Below, piece after piece: positions 12,052 through 21,315 of a stretch of 64,000 bases of DNA. A model generated the notes under the pieces. It was not told the origin of the DNA. It made no database searches and worked only from the letters and a program-made list of their open reading frames with translations. Numbering within the stretch: the stretch's first letter is position 1; the number at the start of each line of letters is the position of its first letter. The translations under genes were made by a program, and so were the position numbers. The DNA is from Gordonia gummivorans (GTDB taxonomy: Bacteria; Actinomycetota; Actinomycetes; Mycobacteriales; Mycobacteriaceae). The stretch is taken from NCBI RefSeq assembly GCF_022513585.1, contig NZ_JAKWBF010000003.1:62001-126000 (forward strand), given 5' to 3'.

Positions 12052-12090
12052 CAGAATGACGACATGACTCACCGTCGTGTCGTCATTCTG
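12052..12090 (+). promoter_or_regulatory. Perfect inverted repeat spanning the lipase start codon
   Basis: CAGAATGACGACA (12052-12064) is followed, after 13 bases, by its exact complement TGTCGTCATTCTG (12078-12090). The A of the proposed ATG at 12064 is the last base of the left arm, and the TG lies in the loop. In the mRNA this hairpin would occlude initiation; as DNA it could be an operator. Confidence 0.7.
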
Positions 12091-12915
12091 CTGTCCATCG
12101 CCGTCGGCATCGTGGCCATGTTGGTGACGAGCCCCGGCTCCGCCCACGCGGCTCCCTATCCGGTGACCAGCGACCCCGCACGCGCGATCGCCACCGGTTA
12201 CGGGAAGCCGGCCACCGCCTCACCCCTGGGGTCGAATCGCTTCGGCTGCAAGGACCGACTCGGCCGCGACCCGGTGATCCTGCTGCATGGGACGGCGCTC
12301 AACCAGTACGCCGACTGGGCGTACCTGGCGCCGACGCTGGCCAACGCCGGGTACTGCGTGTTCAGCGTGACCTATGGGCAGACGAGTTGGAGCGGCAACA
12401 TCGGTGGTCTCGGCAACAAAGATCGGTCGGCGCGGCAGGTGGCAGCGTTCGTCGACCGTGTGTTGCGCGCGACCGGGGCCCGCAAGGTCGATTTCGTCGG
12501 GCATTCCCAGGGCGGTGCGATCGCGCAGCTGTTCACGCAGCTGCCCGGTCGTGCCGCCCAGGTCGACACCATCGTCGGCCTGTCGTCGCCCAACCGTGGC
12601 CACTCGCGCACCGGCTCGATCACCGACCGCCTCCCCGCCCGCGCCCCCGGCGAGAACAACTGGGGTCCGACGCACCCGACGATCCGCTACGTCAACCTCG
12701 CCACCCGCTACGACGAGATCTCCACGCCCTACCCGGTCACCCTCATGCCACCTGGGCCGAACATCACGAACACGCTGGTCCAGGACGTATGCCCGAAGTC
12801 GACGATCGGGCACGTCGGCATGGCCTACTCCCCTACCGTCGCCGCGCTCACGCGCAACGCGCTCGATCCCACGCGCCGCGTCGCCGTGCCGTGCGGTGAG
12901 GACTTCCCGGCGTAG
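12064..12915 (+). CDS. Secreted lipase/esterase of the EstA-like class 2 family
   Basis: This 283-residue exported protein starts with a Sec-type signal peptide (MTHRRVVILLSIAVGIVAML...PGSAHA, likely cleaved after AHA near residue 29). It then has DPVILLHGTALNQYADW (oxyanion hole region) and the nucleophile elbow GHSQGG. A late GHVGMAY segment probably carries the catalytic His. Several cysteines (GCKD, YCVF, DVCPKS, PCGED) suggest disulfides. It matches triacylglycerol lipase-like alpha/beta hydrolases common in actinomycetes. The start overlaps a perfect inverted repeat, which may control translation. tRNA-Thr follows. Confidence 0.88.
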   Translation: MTHRRVVILLSIAVGIVAMLVTSPGSAHAAPYPVTSDPARAIATGYGKPATASPLGSNRFGCKDRLGRDPVILLHGTALNQYADWAYLAPTLANAGYCVFSVTYGQTSWSGNIGGLGNKDRSARQVAAFVDRVLRATGARKVDFVGHSQGGAIAQLFTQLPGRAAQVDTIVGLSSPNRGHSRTGSITDRLPARAPGENNWGPTHPTIRYVNLATRYDEISTPYPVTLMPPGPNITNTLVQDVCPKSTIGHVGMAYSPTVAALTRNALDPTRRVAVPCGEDFPA

Positions 12916-12927
12916 TGATACTGGTTT

Positions 12928-12955
12928 TTGTTCGATAGCCGGTAGTCGTTACACT
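12928..12955 (+). promoter_or_regulatory. Promoter of tRNA-Thr
   Basis: TTGTTC (12928-12933) and TACACT (12950-12955) are separated by 16 bases and lie 24 bases before the mature tRNA 5' end. They fit a housekeeping sigma promoter. Confidence 0.55.
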
Positions 12956-12979
12956 CGTGGGCGCTGCCTCGCGCAGCAC

Positions 12980-13052
12980 GCCGCCCTAGCTCAGTCGGTA
13001 GAGCAATTCACTCGTAATGAATAGGTCAGGGGTTCGATTCCCCTGGGCGGCT
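12980..13052 (+). tRNA. tRNA-Thr, anticodon CGT
   Basis: The cloverleaf is complete. The acceptor GCCGCCC pairs with GGGCGGC. The D-arm is GCTC...GAGC, and the anticodon stem ATTCA/TGAAT has the loop CTCGTAA (anticodon CGT, reading ACG). The variable loop is AGGTC, and the T-arm AGGGG/CCCCT has the loop TTCGATT. The discriminator base is T, and CCA is encoded at 13053-13055. It is a single tRNA between the lipase and MFS genes. Confidence 0.96.
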
Positions 13053-13103
13053 CCACCGCAACCGCACAATTCGCATGATCTGACGCGCGATATCGTCAGC
13101 CCG

Positions 13104-14336
13104 GTGACCACACCGCCGCCCACCGACCGCGAGGGCCTCGGCGCTCGGCTTCTCTTCGTGCTGGCGCTGCTCTCGGCGACCGCCCCGATCGCCACCGACC
13201 TGTACCTGCCATCGTTCCCGGAAGTGCAGGAGTCCCTGCACACCTCGACGACTATGGTGCAGCTCACCTTGACGGCCTTCCTGGTGGGCGTCGGCGTCGG
13301 CCAGGTGGTGTGGGGGCCGCTGTCCGACCGCTACGGCAGACGTCGGCCCCTGATCATCGGGTCAGGTGTCGCGGTGCTCGCCGGGATCGTGGTGGTGTTC
13401 GCACCCACCATCGAGGTGCTCATCGCGGCGCGCTTCGTGCAGGCTTTCGCGGCGGCTGCGGGCATGGTCACCGCCCGGGCGGTGATCGCCGACCTGCTGC
13501 GCGGCTTCGCGGGCGCCCGGTCGATGACGCTCATGATGACCATCCAAAGCCTTGCGCCGGTGATCGCCCCGGTCATCGGCGGGCTGCTCGCCGGGCAGGT
13601 GTCGTGGCGATGGGTCTTCGGCGTGATCCTGGCCGCGACCGTCCTGCAGTTCATCGGCGCCGTGACAACGGTCCCGGAGAGCCTGGTCGAGGCGAACCGG
13701 AAGGCCACACTCGGGCTGGGCGATCTCCTCGGCCGCTTCCGGCACCCGATCTTCCTCGCCTACGTGCTGACGCAGGCCTTCGCCCTCGGGACGCTGATGG
13801 CCTACATCTCGAGTTCGTCGTTCGTGTACCAGAAGGTCATCGGCACCTCGAGCACCATCTACGGGCTCGGGTTCGCCGTCAATGCACTGGGTCTCACGAT
13901 CGGCGGCCTGGTCTCGGCGCGACTGTCCCGACGACACGTCCACCCGGCACATGTCGTGGGAATCGCCCTGCCGTTGATGATCGTCGGAGCGGTTGTCGTA
14001 CTCCTCGCCGCGTCGTCGGCAAATCCGTCGCTGCTGGTGATACCGCTGTTTTTCACGGTGCTCTGTTTCGGCTTCGTCGCCGGCAACAGCGCAGCACTCG
14101 CCATGGAACACAGCCGCGACGCGGCGGGTGCGGGCAGCGCGGTGCTCGGCGGCGTGATGTTCCTCGTCGCCGGAATCGTCTCGCCGTTGGGCGGATTGGC
14201 GGGCGACGACACCGCCGTTCCCATGGGCGTGGTCATGTGCGGATCGGCAGTGCTGGCGACGCTGTGCTTCTTCGTCGCCCGCTTCTACGTCGGCCGGCAC
14301 CCGGAGTCGGAGAGCGCATTCGCCCGACAATTTTAG
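13104..14336 (+). CDS. MFS drug efflux transporter, Bcr/CflA type
   Basis: This 410-residue protein has twelve predicted membrane helices and the DHA1 signature. APIATDLYLPSFPEVQ in helix 1 is diagnostic of Bcr/CflA transporters, GPLSDRYGRRRPLIIG is motif A, and the motif-C region contains IAPVIGGLLAGQVSWRWVF. Proton-coupled export of drugs or small molecules is the family function; the substrate is unknown. It starts with GTG at 13104, shortly after tRNA-Thr, and has no close operon partner. Confidence 0.93.
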   Translation: MTTPPPTDREGLGARLLFVLALLSATAPIATDLYLPSFPEVQESLHTSTTMVQLTLTAFLVGVGVGQVVWGPLSDRYGRRRPLIIGSGVAVLAGIVVVFAPTIEVLIAARFVQAFAAAAGMVTARAVIADLLRGFAGARSMTLMMTIQSLAPVIAPVIGGLLAGQVSWRWVFGVILAATVLQFIGAVTTVPESLVEANRKATLGLGDLLGRFRHPIFLAYVLTQAFALGTLMAYISSSSFVYQKVIGTSSTIYGLGFAVNALGLTIGGLVSARLSRRHVHPAHVVGIALPLMIVGAVVVLLAASSANPSLLVIPLFFTVLCFGFVAGNSAALAMEHSRDAAGAGSAVLGGVMFLVAGIVSPLGGLAGDDTAVPMGVVMCGSAVLATLCFFVARFYVGRHPESESAFARQF

Positions 14337-14413
14337 CTTTGGTAACGAATCCTTGCCCGACGCAGACATGCTCTGTGAGTGAACTCGTGTCGTCGTGCAA
14401 CCAGGAGAAGACC

Positions 14414-14875
14414 ATGCGCAACCATCGGATTGTCCTCACGCTCGCCTCCATTGCCGTCGCCGCGGCATTGTCCATCGGATTCGGCAGCCGAGCCGACGCC
14501 GCGCCCGCACGCCCGTATCAGAGTTTCGACCTCGGCAATGCCTTCGCCGTCGGCGACAACTGCGTCGGCAAGGCGATGGGGGGAATCAACGTCTCGCCGG
14601 GACGCGGTACGGCGTGGGTCAGCGGAGGCTGGTTCGCCTGGACACCAAAGGTTCTCGGGCCGTGCTCGAATGTCGTCACCATCGCCTGGTACAACTTCGC
14701 CACCCATCGCAGCGGCAAACTCGTACGCCGACTCACCGACCGCGGGATGTTCAGCTACGACAACAGCATCGGCGCAACCCTGCGCGTCGGGTCGGGTCCC
14801 GTGCGCTTCAGGTTGGGTATCGGTGGTCGGTTGCTGACCGCGCCGCCGAAGCCGGTCACCGTGATCATGCCGTGA
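14414..14875 (+). CDS. Small secreted protein of unknown function
   Basis: This 153-residue protein has a clear signal peptide (MRNHRIVLTLASIAVAAALSI, with likely cleavage after ADA near residue 29). The mature domain is about 125 residues, rich in Gly and aromatic residues. It carries two cysteines (GDNCVGK and LGPCSNV) that could form one disulfide. An AGGAG site lies eight bases upstream of the ATG at 14414. I recognise no domain. It stands alone between an MFS gene and the convergent CDF transporter. Confidence 0.8.
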   Translation: MRNHRIVLTLASIAVAAALSIGFGSRADAAPARPYQSFDLGNAFAVGDNCVGKAMGGINVSPGRGTAWVSGGWFAWTPKVLGPCSNVVTIAWYNFATHRSGKLVRRLTDRGMFSYDNSIGATLRVGSGPVRFRLGIGGRLLTAPPKPVTVIMP

Positions 14876-14879
14876 CCCG

Positions 14880-15788
14880 TCAGTCCTCGATCAGCGTCGG
14901 ATCGGTGGACAGTTCCACGTTCGCCCACACCTCGTGGTCGGTCGAGTCCAGTCGGTCGACGATGAAGCGCCGCACTCGATCTTCGTCCTCGACCCGCCAA
15001 TCGCCCTGTCGCACAAGGAAGTCGACTTCGACGTAGAGGCGTCGTCCCAATCGCGTCGCGCGCACGATGGGCTTGGACAGCCCGTACTCGACGGCCGCAT
15101 CGGCGGCGGCCGCAGCGATGACCTCGTTCAGTTCGCCCGCCGGCGCCGCCTCCATCAGCTCACGTATTCCCTGTCTCAGCAACGCAATCGCCATGGGCGC
15201 GATCGACGCCGACGCGATCAGGACCAGGATCGGATCGACATACGACGCGGCCGCCGCCGACCCGCGGCGATCGAGCACGACGGCCACCAGACCGCCGACC
15301 GCGACCATCAGACTCAGCAGCGCCCCGGCCCGCCAGCTCACCAGTTCGGCGCGCGCCAGTTGCGACACCCGCGCCGGCCGGTGCAGCACGACGATGACCA
15401 GGCCGGACGCCACCGCCGACACGACGCCATAGGCGACGACGCTGCCCGCCGCCGCACCGGAGCCTCCGTTAAGGATGACCGATACTGCGTCGGCGGCGCC
15501 GTAGACGAGCGTCGCCAGCAGCGCCGCCCCCTGCAGGCCGACGGCCAGCGGGGTCGCGCCGTGACGACCGAACGGGAACTCGGGCGTCGGCGCGGTGCTT
15601 GCTGCTCTGGCGGCCAGCAGTGACACGCCGACCAGCACGCTGCCCGCGAGCATGTAGATGCCGTCGAACAGGATGACGCTCGCGCCGCTGAGGATGCCCC
15701 ACAGCACCGCACCTGTGCCCAAGACCGCCGTGGCGATCAGGCTCAACACCAGCGCACGGCGCTCACCCGAGTCGGAGCCAACGGTCAC
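14880..15788 (-). CDS. Cation diffusion facilitator (CDF) family transporter
   Basis: This 302-residue membrane protein has six predicted helices. Helix 2 contains LFDGIYML, where the aspartate of the usual metal site lies. FPFGRHG is the conserved loop motif after it, and helix 5 contains ASYVDPILVLIAS with a second candidate metal-binding Asp. The C-terminal cytoplasmic domain (VRATRLGRRLYVEVDFLV) matches the CDF metallochaperone-like fold. Divalent cation/proton antiport is the family role. It starts with GTG and lies 18 bases downstream of the alcohol dehydrogenase gene, probably as the second gene of one operon. Confidence 0.88.
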   Translation of the reverse strand: MTVGSDSGERRALVLSLIATAVLGTGAVLWGILSGASVILFDGIYMLAGSVLVGVSLLAARAASTAPTPEFPFGRHGATPLAVGLQGAALLATLVYGAADAVSVILNGGSGAAAGSVVAYGVVSAVASGLVIVVLHRPARVSQLARAELVSWRAGALLSLMVAVGGLVAVVLDRRGSAAAASYVDPILVLIASASIAPMAIALLRQGIRELMEAAPAGELNEVIAAAAADAAVEYGLSKPIVRATRLGRRLYVEVDFLVRQGDWRVEDEDRVRRFIVDRLDSTDHEVWANVELSTDPTLIED

Positions 15789-15806
15789 GCTGTGAGCTTA
15801 GTGCTC

Positions 15807-16844
15807 TCAGCGGTAGTCGATGACGATGCGACCCTCGATCTTGCCCTCTTCCATCTGCCGGAACACGTCGTTGATGTCCTCGAGACGCGTCGTGGCGACG
15901 GTGGGTTTGACCAGGCCACGCGCATAGAAATCCAGCGCCTCCACCATGTCCTGGCGGGTCCCGACAATCGAGCCACGAATGGTGAGACCTTTGAGCACGA
16001 CGTCGAAGATGGGTGCCGGGAAGTCGCCGGGCGGGAGTCCGACGAAGACGATCGTCCCGCCGCGACGTGCCATGCCGATCGCCTGTCCGAACGCCTCCGG
16101 ATGCACGGCGGTGACCAGCACACCGTGCGCGCCACCGGTCTGTTCCTGGATCGCGGCTGCGACGTCGGGGGTCGACGCGGCGTTGACGGTGACCTCGGCA
16201 CCGAGCTCGCGGGCGAGGTCTAGTTTGTCGTCACCGATGTCGACGGCGGCGACGCGCATGCCCATCGCCCGCGCGTATTGCACGGCCACATGCCCGAGTC
16301 CGCCGATCCCGGAGATCACGATCCATTGTCCGGGTTTGGTCTCCGACACCTTCAGACCCTTGTAGACGGTGACGCCGGCGCACAGGATCGGCGCCACCTC
16401 CACCGGGTCGCAGCCGTCGGGAATCCGCGCCGCGAAACGTTCGTCGACCAGCATGTAGGTCCCGAAGGATCCGTCGAGTGAGTAGCCGCCGTTCTGTTGA
16501 CGCTCACACAGCGTCTCCCACCCGGTCCGGCAGTATTCGCAATGTCCGCACGCCGACCACAGCCAGGCATTGCCGACCTTGTCGCCGACGGCGATCTCGG
16601 TGACACCGGGCCCGACGGCCACCACGGTGCCGTATCCCTCGTGGCCCGGAACAAAGGGCGGCGACGGTTTGACCGGCCAATCACCGTGCGCCGCATGAAG
16701 ATCGGTGTGGCACACCCCCGAGGTCTCCAGCTTGACCAGCGCCTGACCGTGCCCGGGTTGGGGCAGCGGGCGTTGGTCGATGGTCAGGGGTTCACCGAAT
16801 GCCGTCACCACTGCCGCGGTGTAGGTCGAATCGGTACCGGTCAT
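15807..16844 (-). CDS. Zinc-dependent alcohol dehydrogenase
   Basis: This 345-residue medium-chain dehydrogenase oxidises alcohols to aldehydes with NAD(P). It shows the catalytic zinc region GVCHTDLHAAHGDW and GHEGYG, the structural zinc cluster CGHCEYCRTGWETLC (C-x2-C-x2-C-x7-C), and the Rossmann motif GIGGLGHVAVQ. It resembles AdhP/AdhT ethanol-preferring enzymes. The ATG at 16844 follows GAGG at good spacing; the in-frame GTG at 16853 would overlap that site. The CDF transporter follows on the same strand. Confidence 0.95.
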   Translation of the reverse strand: MTGTDSTYTAAVVTAFGEPLTIDQRPLPQPGHGQALVKLETSGVCHTDLHAAHGDWPVKPSPPFVPGHEGYGTVVAVGPGVTEIAVGDKVGNAWLWSACGHCEYCRTGWETLCERQQNGGYSLDGSFGTYMLVDERFAARIPDGCDPVEVAPILCAGVTVYKGLKVSETKPGQWIVISGIGGLGHVAVQYARAMGMRVAAVDIGDDKLDLARELGAEVTVNAASTPDVAAAIQEQTGGAHGVLVTAVHPEAFGQAIGMARRGGTIVFVGLPPGDFPAPIFDVVLKGLTIRGSIVGTRQDMVEALDFYARGLVKPTVATTRLEDINDVFRQMEEGKIEGRIVIDYR

Positions 16845-16941
16845 GTCACTCACCTCGTCGTCGAAGAATTGCGCATTGAAGAGCGGTACCCCTCATTGTC
16901 TGCGCATTCCGACGACGCGGTGGCCGTTCGGGCCGGTCGGA

Positions 16942-17253
16942 TCAGGCCTTCTCGCCCAGTTCTTCCGAACCCGTCTCGGGCGGTGTCGCATCGGACCTGG
17001 CCACGTCGTCATCGTCGGCGCCCGCGTCGTCGCTGCCGGCATCGTCGCCGGGATGGCCCACTCCGGTGCCACCCTTGCCGGTCTCCGCAGCACCCGATTC
17101 CTCAGCACCCGATTCCTCTGCGCCCGATTCCTCTGCGTCCCGATGGGCTAACGGGTCGTAACCGTCGACGCCCTCCAACACGGTCAGCTCGTTGTCGATC
17201 GCCGCCGAGACGGCCCGCGCCTCTTCCTTGACCTTCTTGATGAAGTCCGACAT
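16942..17253 (-). CDS. Small acidic protein with repeated tail
   Basis: This is a 103-residue hypothetical protein. The first 40 residues (MSDFIKKVKEEARAVSAAI...) look helical and mixed in charge. The rest is a low-complexity acidic tail with three AEESG-type units encoded by a 15-base tandem repeat, then a run of Asp. No family was recognised. It diverges from the LysR gene by about 107 bases and lies upstream of the alcohol dehydrogenase gene on the same strand. Confidence 0.7.
   Translation of the reverse strand: MSDFIKKVKEEARAVSAAIDNELTVLEGVDGYDPLAHRDAEESGAEESGAEESGAAETGKGGTGVGHPGDDAGSDDAGADDDDVARSDATPPETGSEELGEKA
17090..17134. repeat. Three 15-bp tandem units inside the acidic protein gene
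   Basis: GCACCCGATTCCTCA and two near copies (starts 17090, 17105, 17120) encode the AEESG repeats. They are prone to length variation between strains. Confidence 0.85.
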
Positions 17254-17360
17254 CGCACTCTCCCTGTACCTGTGTGGATGACCCCACTATAGAACCGCAC
17301 CCGACGCGCACCGGGCCCGGTTGTTGTGGGCCCCGGACCGGCCCGCATACGGTGTCAGCC

Positions 17361-18260
17361 ATGGTGGCGCGCCGACTTCCCGATCTCGCCGCGCTCGAGG
17401 TGGTCGTCACCGTCGGCCGGCTCGGCAGCATGGGTGCCGCGGCGCGCGAACTCGGCATGAGCCAGCAGGCGGTCAGTGCGCGGGTCCGATCGGTGGAACA
17501 TGAGCTCGGCGTCGAGTTGTTCGCGCGTTCCCCGGCGGGTGTGGAGGCGACCGCGAACGGCGTCGTCGTCTTGGAGTGGGCCAACGCACTGGTGGAGCGG
17601 GCTGTCGAGTTCACTGCCGGCGTCGACTCGCTGGTTGCGGCCCGTCAGGCAACACTGATCGTCGCCGCGTCGAAAACCGTTGCGGAATACCTTGTTCCGT
17701 CCTGGATCGTGACACTGGCCGGCCGCACCGACGCCAAACTGTCGGTGCGGCCGATGAATTCGACCGAGGTGTTCGACGCGGTGCGCGCCGACGACGCACA
17801 TCTCGGCTTCATCGAGATTCCCGGTCCCACCAAGGATCTCGAGTCCGCGCTGGTGGCCATGGATGAATTGCTGGTTGTCTGCGCTCCGGGTCACCCCTGG
17901 GCCCGAACCGGCCGGATCGGCGCCGACGAACTCGCCGCGACGCCGCTGATTCAACGCGAACCGGGATCGGGCACACGGCTCACCTTTGAAGAGGCATTGG
18001 CGCAGAAGGGTTTTCAAGCAACCGACCCACTGATCGAATTGCGCTCGGTCACCGCCATCCGCGCGTCGGTGCTCAGCTCACCGGCCGCGACCGTCCTGTC
18101 CCGACTGTCGGTCGCCGAGGACATCACCGCCGGGCGGCTGGTGCACGTCGAGGTCGACGGGCTGGCGATGATCCGACCATTGCGCGCGGTGTGGTCGCCG
18201 CGCATCACGCTGCGCGGGCCGGCGCGGGAGTTGCTCGAGGTGGCTACGACGCGCAGGTAG
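17361..18260 (+). CDS. LysR-family transcriptional regulator
   Basis: This 299-residue regulator has an N-terminal winged HTH (AARELGMSQQAVSARVRSVEHELG, about residues 24-48) and a periplasmic-binding-like effector domain (VRPMNSTEVFDAVRADDAHLGFIE). The ATG at 17361 places the HTH as usual for the family; longer upstream readings are GC-rich leader. It diverges from the small acidic protein gene and converges on the delta' gene, ending eight bases before it. The effector and targets are unknown. Confidence 0.92.
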   Translation: MVARRLPDLAALEVVVTVGRLGSMGAAARELGMSQQAVSARVRSVEHELGVELFARSPAGVEATANGVVVLEWANALVERAVEFTAGVDSLVAARQATLIVAASKTVAEYLVPSWIVTLAGRTDAKLSVRPMNSTEVFDAVRADDAHLGFIEIPGPTKDLESALVAMDELLVVCAPGHPWARTGRIGADELAATPLIQREPGSGTRLTFEEALAQKGFQATDPLIELRSVTAIRASVLSSPAATVLSRLSVAEDITAGRLVHVEVDGLAMIRPLRAVWSPRITLRGPARELLEVATTRR

Positions 18261-18267
18261 CGCTGAT

Positions 18268-19560
18268 TCAGCTCTTGCGCATCGACAACCCGATGGTCGC
18301 GACCATCGCGTCGACCGCGAACTTGGGTTTGACGTTCATGTCGAGCGCCTCGCGACAGGCGAGCACCGCTTCCAGGCAGTTCAGCAATTGCTCGGGCCGG
18401 GCGTAGGCGGCCATTGGAATCACGATGTCGTCGGTCTTGTCCGGATGCATGGCGGTCACCTTGGCGCCGACGCCCACCACGAGTGCGTCGCGGAACAGGG
18501 CGGCGAGGTCGACGAGTGCGCGGTCGAGGACGTCACGCCCGACGCGGGTCTCCCGGGACTTCTGCCGTTTCTCCAGTTCCTTGATGGCCCCGACCGTCCC
18601 GCGAGGTGCACGTGCTGCACCCTTGCCGGTGCCGCCCGCCCCGAGCGCGGTCTTCATCTCCTCGATCTCGGGCTCGTTGAGTTCGGCGGCGATCGCCTTG
18701 GCGGCGGCGTCGGCGGTGCGCACGAGATTCTCGGCCGCCGCGTAGGCCGTCTTCTCGCGGTTGGCATCCCGAGCCAGCGCGAGTGCCATCTCGCGTTGTG
18801 CGCGGGCCTCGGGATCACTCGCCAGCCGACGCGCTCGGCCGATGTGACCGCCGCACACCGACGCGGCCCAACGCGCCTGGTCGGGGTCGATGCCGTCACG
18901 TTCGGCCAAGACACGTTCGATGTCGTGCGCCGACGGTGTCGCAAGTGCCACATGGCGGCAGCGCGATCGTAGAGTCACCGCGATGTCTTCGGGGTCCACG
19001 GACGGCGCGCACAGCAGGAACACCGTGCGCGACGGCGGTTCCTCGACAACCTTGAGCAATGCGTTGGCCGCCTGCTCGGTGAGCCGGTCGGCGTCTTCGA
19101 CGATGACGATCTGCCAGCGTCCGGTACCCGGGCGACGCGCGGCCGCCTGCACGATCTCCCGCATCTCCTTGACCGCGAGGCTCAACCCTTCGGGCACCAC
19201 GTGCCGGACGTCGGCGTGGGTGCGACTCATCACCGTGGTGCACGCGCGGCATTCCCCACACCCGATGTTCGACGCGTCCTCGTGCTGACACTGCAGCGCG
19301 GCCGCGAAACAGGTCGCGGCCACCGACCGCCCACTGCCCGGTGGGCCGGTGAACAGCCACGCATGGGTCATCGATGCCCGGGCGGCAGAGTCGAAAGCGT
19401 CACCGGTCTGTTCGTCGGGCTCCCCGAACATCGACATCGCACCCGCGTCGCCCTCGTCGAGCCGGTTTGCCAGGCTGCGGGCGGCACGCGCTGCGGCGCG
19501 CAGATCGTCGGCGACGGCGTCCTGGCCGGTCAACCGATCGAAGACATTGGTCACAGGCAC
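18268..19560 (-). CDS. holB: DNA polymerase III delta' subunit
   Basis: The delta' subunit is the clamp-loader stator of DNA polymerase III. The 430-residue protein has an AAA+ fold with HAWLFTGPPGSGRSVAA (P-loop), a cysteine cluster CQHEDASNIGCGECRAC of zinc-module type, IVIVEDADRLTEQAANALLK (Walker B region) and the SRC sensor motif (VTLRSRCRHV). About 25 extra residues sit between the first helix and the P-loop. It corresponds in order to M. tuberculosis Rv3644c, next to the adenylate cyclase and topA. Confidence 0.92.
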   Translation of the reverse strand: MPVTNVFDRLTGQDAVADDLRAAARAARSLANRLDEGDAGAMSMFGEPDEQTGDAFDSAARASMTHAWLFTGPPGSGRSVAATCFAAALQCQHEDASNIGCGECRACTTVMSRTHADVRHVVPEGLSLAVKEMREIVQAAARRPGTGRWQIVIVEDADRLTEQAANALLKVVEEPPSRTVFLLCAPSVDPEDIAVTLRSRCRHVALATPSAHDIERVLAERDGIDPDQARWAASVCGGHIGRARRLASDPEARAQREMALALARDANREKTAYAAAENLVRTADAAAKAIAAELNEPEIEEMKTALGAGGTGKGAARAPRGTVGAIKELEKRQKSRETRVGRDVLDRALVDLAALFRDALVVGVGAKVTAMHPDKTDDIVIPMAAYARPEQLLNCLEAVLACREALDMNVKPKFAVDAMVATIGLSMRKS

Positions 19561-19738
19561 AGCCTAATTGGCTGCCCCGACAGGACGGCCGACAGCTTCG
19601 CCCGCAAGTGCCCGGCAAGGACATTTGTCACAGGTCAGACGGGCAGAAGCCCACCACCACGCGTTTTGGGGGCCCACGACGACGAACCCCTGTGCATTGT
19701 TGTTTAACAATTGCAAGCAGCCAGCTACCGTAGTTGGC

Positions 19739-21286
19739 GTGGTACGTCAGCGGTCGCAATGGTCAAAGGGCGTGCATCTCGCCCGTTGGCTGGTGCACAC
19801 GCCCTGGCCGATCCTTGCCCTCGACATGCTGCGGGCCAACCTCATCGGCGCGCTGTTCACCTTTGCGTTCCTGCGGTTCGGCATGCCGCTGCAGGATTCC
19901 ATCAGTCTCGACGAGATCACCGCGCTGAACCAGGTGATCTTCGCCGTCTACCTGATCATCGCGATGCTGGTGGGCGGTTTCCTGAGTATTCAGCTCTCGC
20001 TGCCGGTACTCGTGTGGCATCGACGACGAACGCGGCTCGACAACGAGTCGGCCCGTCGTCGTGCATTGGCACTCCCGATGTTGTTGTCTGCGGTGAACGC
20101 CGGACTCTGGCTGGTCGGCGGCGTGCTGTTCACACTCGTCAACCTGACGGTGTCCAACAAGAACGCCTTCATCGTCGCGATCGCGAGCTTCATCGGCGCG
20201 ATGGTCACCTGCGCGCTGAGCTTCATGCAGGCCGAGAAGGTCCTGCGCCCGATCACCGTCGCGGCGATGGCCAACGACCCCGACAGCGCAACCGCGCCGA
20301 GCGTGACCACCCGCATCACCGTGTTCTGGGTGATCAGCGCGGTGGCCCCGATGCTGGTGATCGTCGGCCTGATCGTCTTGCACCGGCTCGGATTCATCGA
20401 CTCCGACTCGACCGGTTTGGAGCGTCCGATCCTGTGGATGGCGCTGTCGGCGTTGGCGTTCAGCCTGCTGGCCATCTTCCGGGTGGTGTCGGCGATCAAC
20501 GACCCCATCAAGCAGCTGCGTCGCGCGCAGAGCGAGGTCAGTGCGGGCAATCTCGACGTCGCCGTGAAGATCTACGACGGCAGCGACCTCGGTCTGCTGC
20601 AAGCCGGGTTCAACGACATGGTCGCCGACCTGCGTGAACGCCAGCAACTCCGCAACCTGTTCGGCCGCTACGTCGGCGAAGACGTGGCCCGCAAGGCCAT
20701 CGAGACCGGCACCGAACTCGGCGGTGAGGAACGCTACGTCGGCGTCCTGTTCGTCGACATCGTCGGGTCGACGCGGCTGGCCGTCAACCGGCCGCCGCGA
20801 GAGATCGTCGAGCTGCTCAACGAGTTCTTCCGTGTGGTGGTCGCAGTGGTCGGACGCCACGGCGGGTTCGTCAACAAGTTCCAGGGCGACGCGGCACTGG
20901 CCATCTTCGGCGCACCGCTGGACCTCGACGACTTCGCCGGCCGCGCACTGGCGTCGGCGCGCGAACTGCGCGCCGAACTCTACGAGACCCTGGGCGACAC
21001 CGACATCGGCATCGGCATCTCGGCAGGCAAGGCGATCGCCGGCCACATCGGCGCCGAACAGCGCCTCGAGTACACCGTCATCGGCGACCCGGTCAACGAG
21101 GCCGCCCGACTCACCGAACTCGCCAAGGACGAGCCGACCCGCGTCCTCGGATCGGCGCGCGCCGTGTTCCTCGCCTCACGCGAGGAAGCCGAGCATTGGG
21201 ACATCGGTGAGGGCGTCGAACTACGCGGACGCGGGATCGAGACGCTGCTCGCCCGACCGCTCATGGCGCCATACCGGCAGGACTGA
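19739..21286 (+). CDS. Membrane-anchored class III adenylate cyclase with HAMP domain
   Basis: This enzyme makes cAMP, which Crp (encoded at 48316) would sense. The 515-residue protein has about six N-terminal membrane helices and a HAMP linker (FRVVSAINDPIKQLRRAQ...GNLDVAVKI). Its catalytic domain has all the key residues: metal-binding FVDIVGSTRL, KFQGDAALAIFG with the substrate-binding Lys and second metal Asp, and YTVIGDPVNEAARL with the transition-state Asn and Arg. The order and layout match M. tuberculosis Rv3645. The start is taken as GTG at 19739; other in-frame starts upstream would extend into non-coding sequence. Confidence 0.95.
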   Translation: MVRQRSQWSKGVHLARWLVHTPWPILALDMLRANLIGALFTFAFLRFGMPLQDSISLDEITALNQVIFAVYLIIAMLVGGFLSIQLSLPVLVWHRRRTRLDNESARRRALALPMLLSAVNAGLWLVGGVLFTLVNLTVSNKNAFIVAIASFIGAMVTCALSFMQAEKVLRPITVAAMANDPDSATAPSVTTRITVFWVISAVAPMLVIVGLIVLHRLGFIDSDSTGLERPILWMALSALAFSLLAIFRVVSAINDPIKQLRRAQSEVSAGNLDVAVKIYDGSDLGLLQAGFNDMVADLRERQQLRNLFGRYVGEDVARKAIETGTELGGEERYVGVLFVDIVGSTRLAVNRPPREIVELLNEFFRVVVAVVGRHGGFVNKFQGDAALAIFGAPLDLDDFAGRALASARELRAELYETLGDTDIGIGISAGKAIAGHIGAEQRLEYTVIGDPVNEAARLTELAKDEPTRVLGSARAVFLASREEAEHWDIGEGVELRGRGIETLLARPLMAPYRQD

Positions 21287-21315
21287 CTCGTCGAGCGTCA
21301 GAGCGCGGTGGAGGG

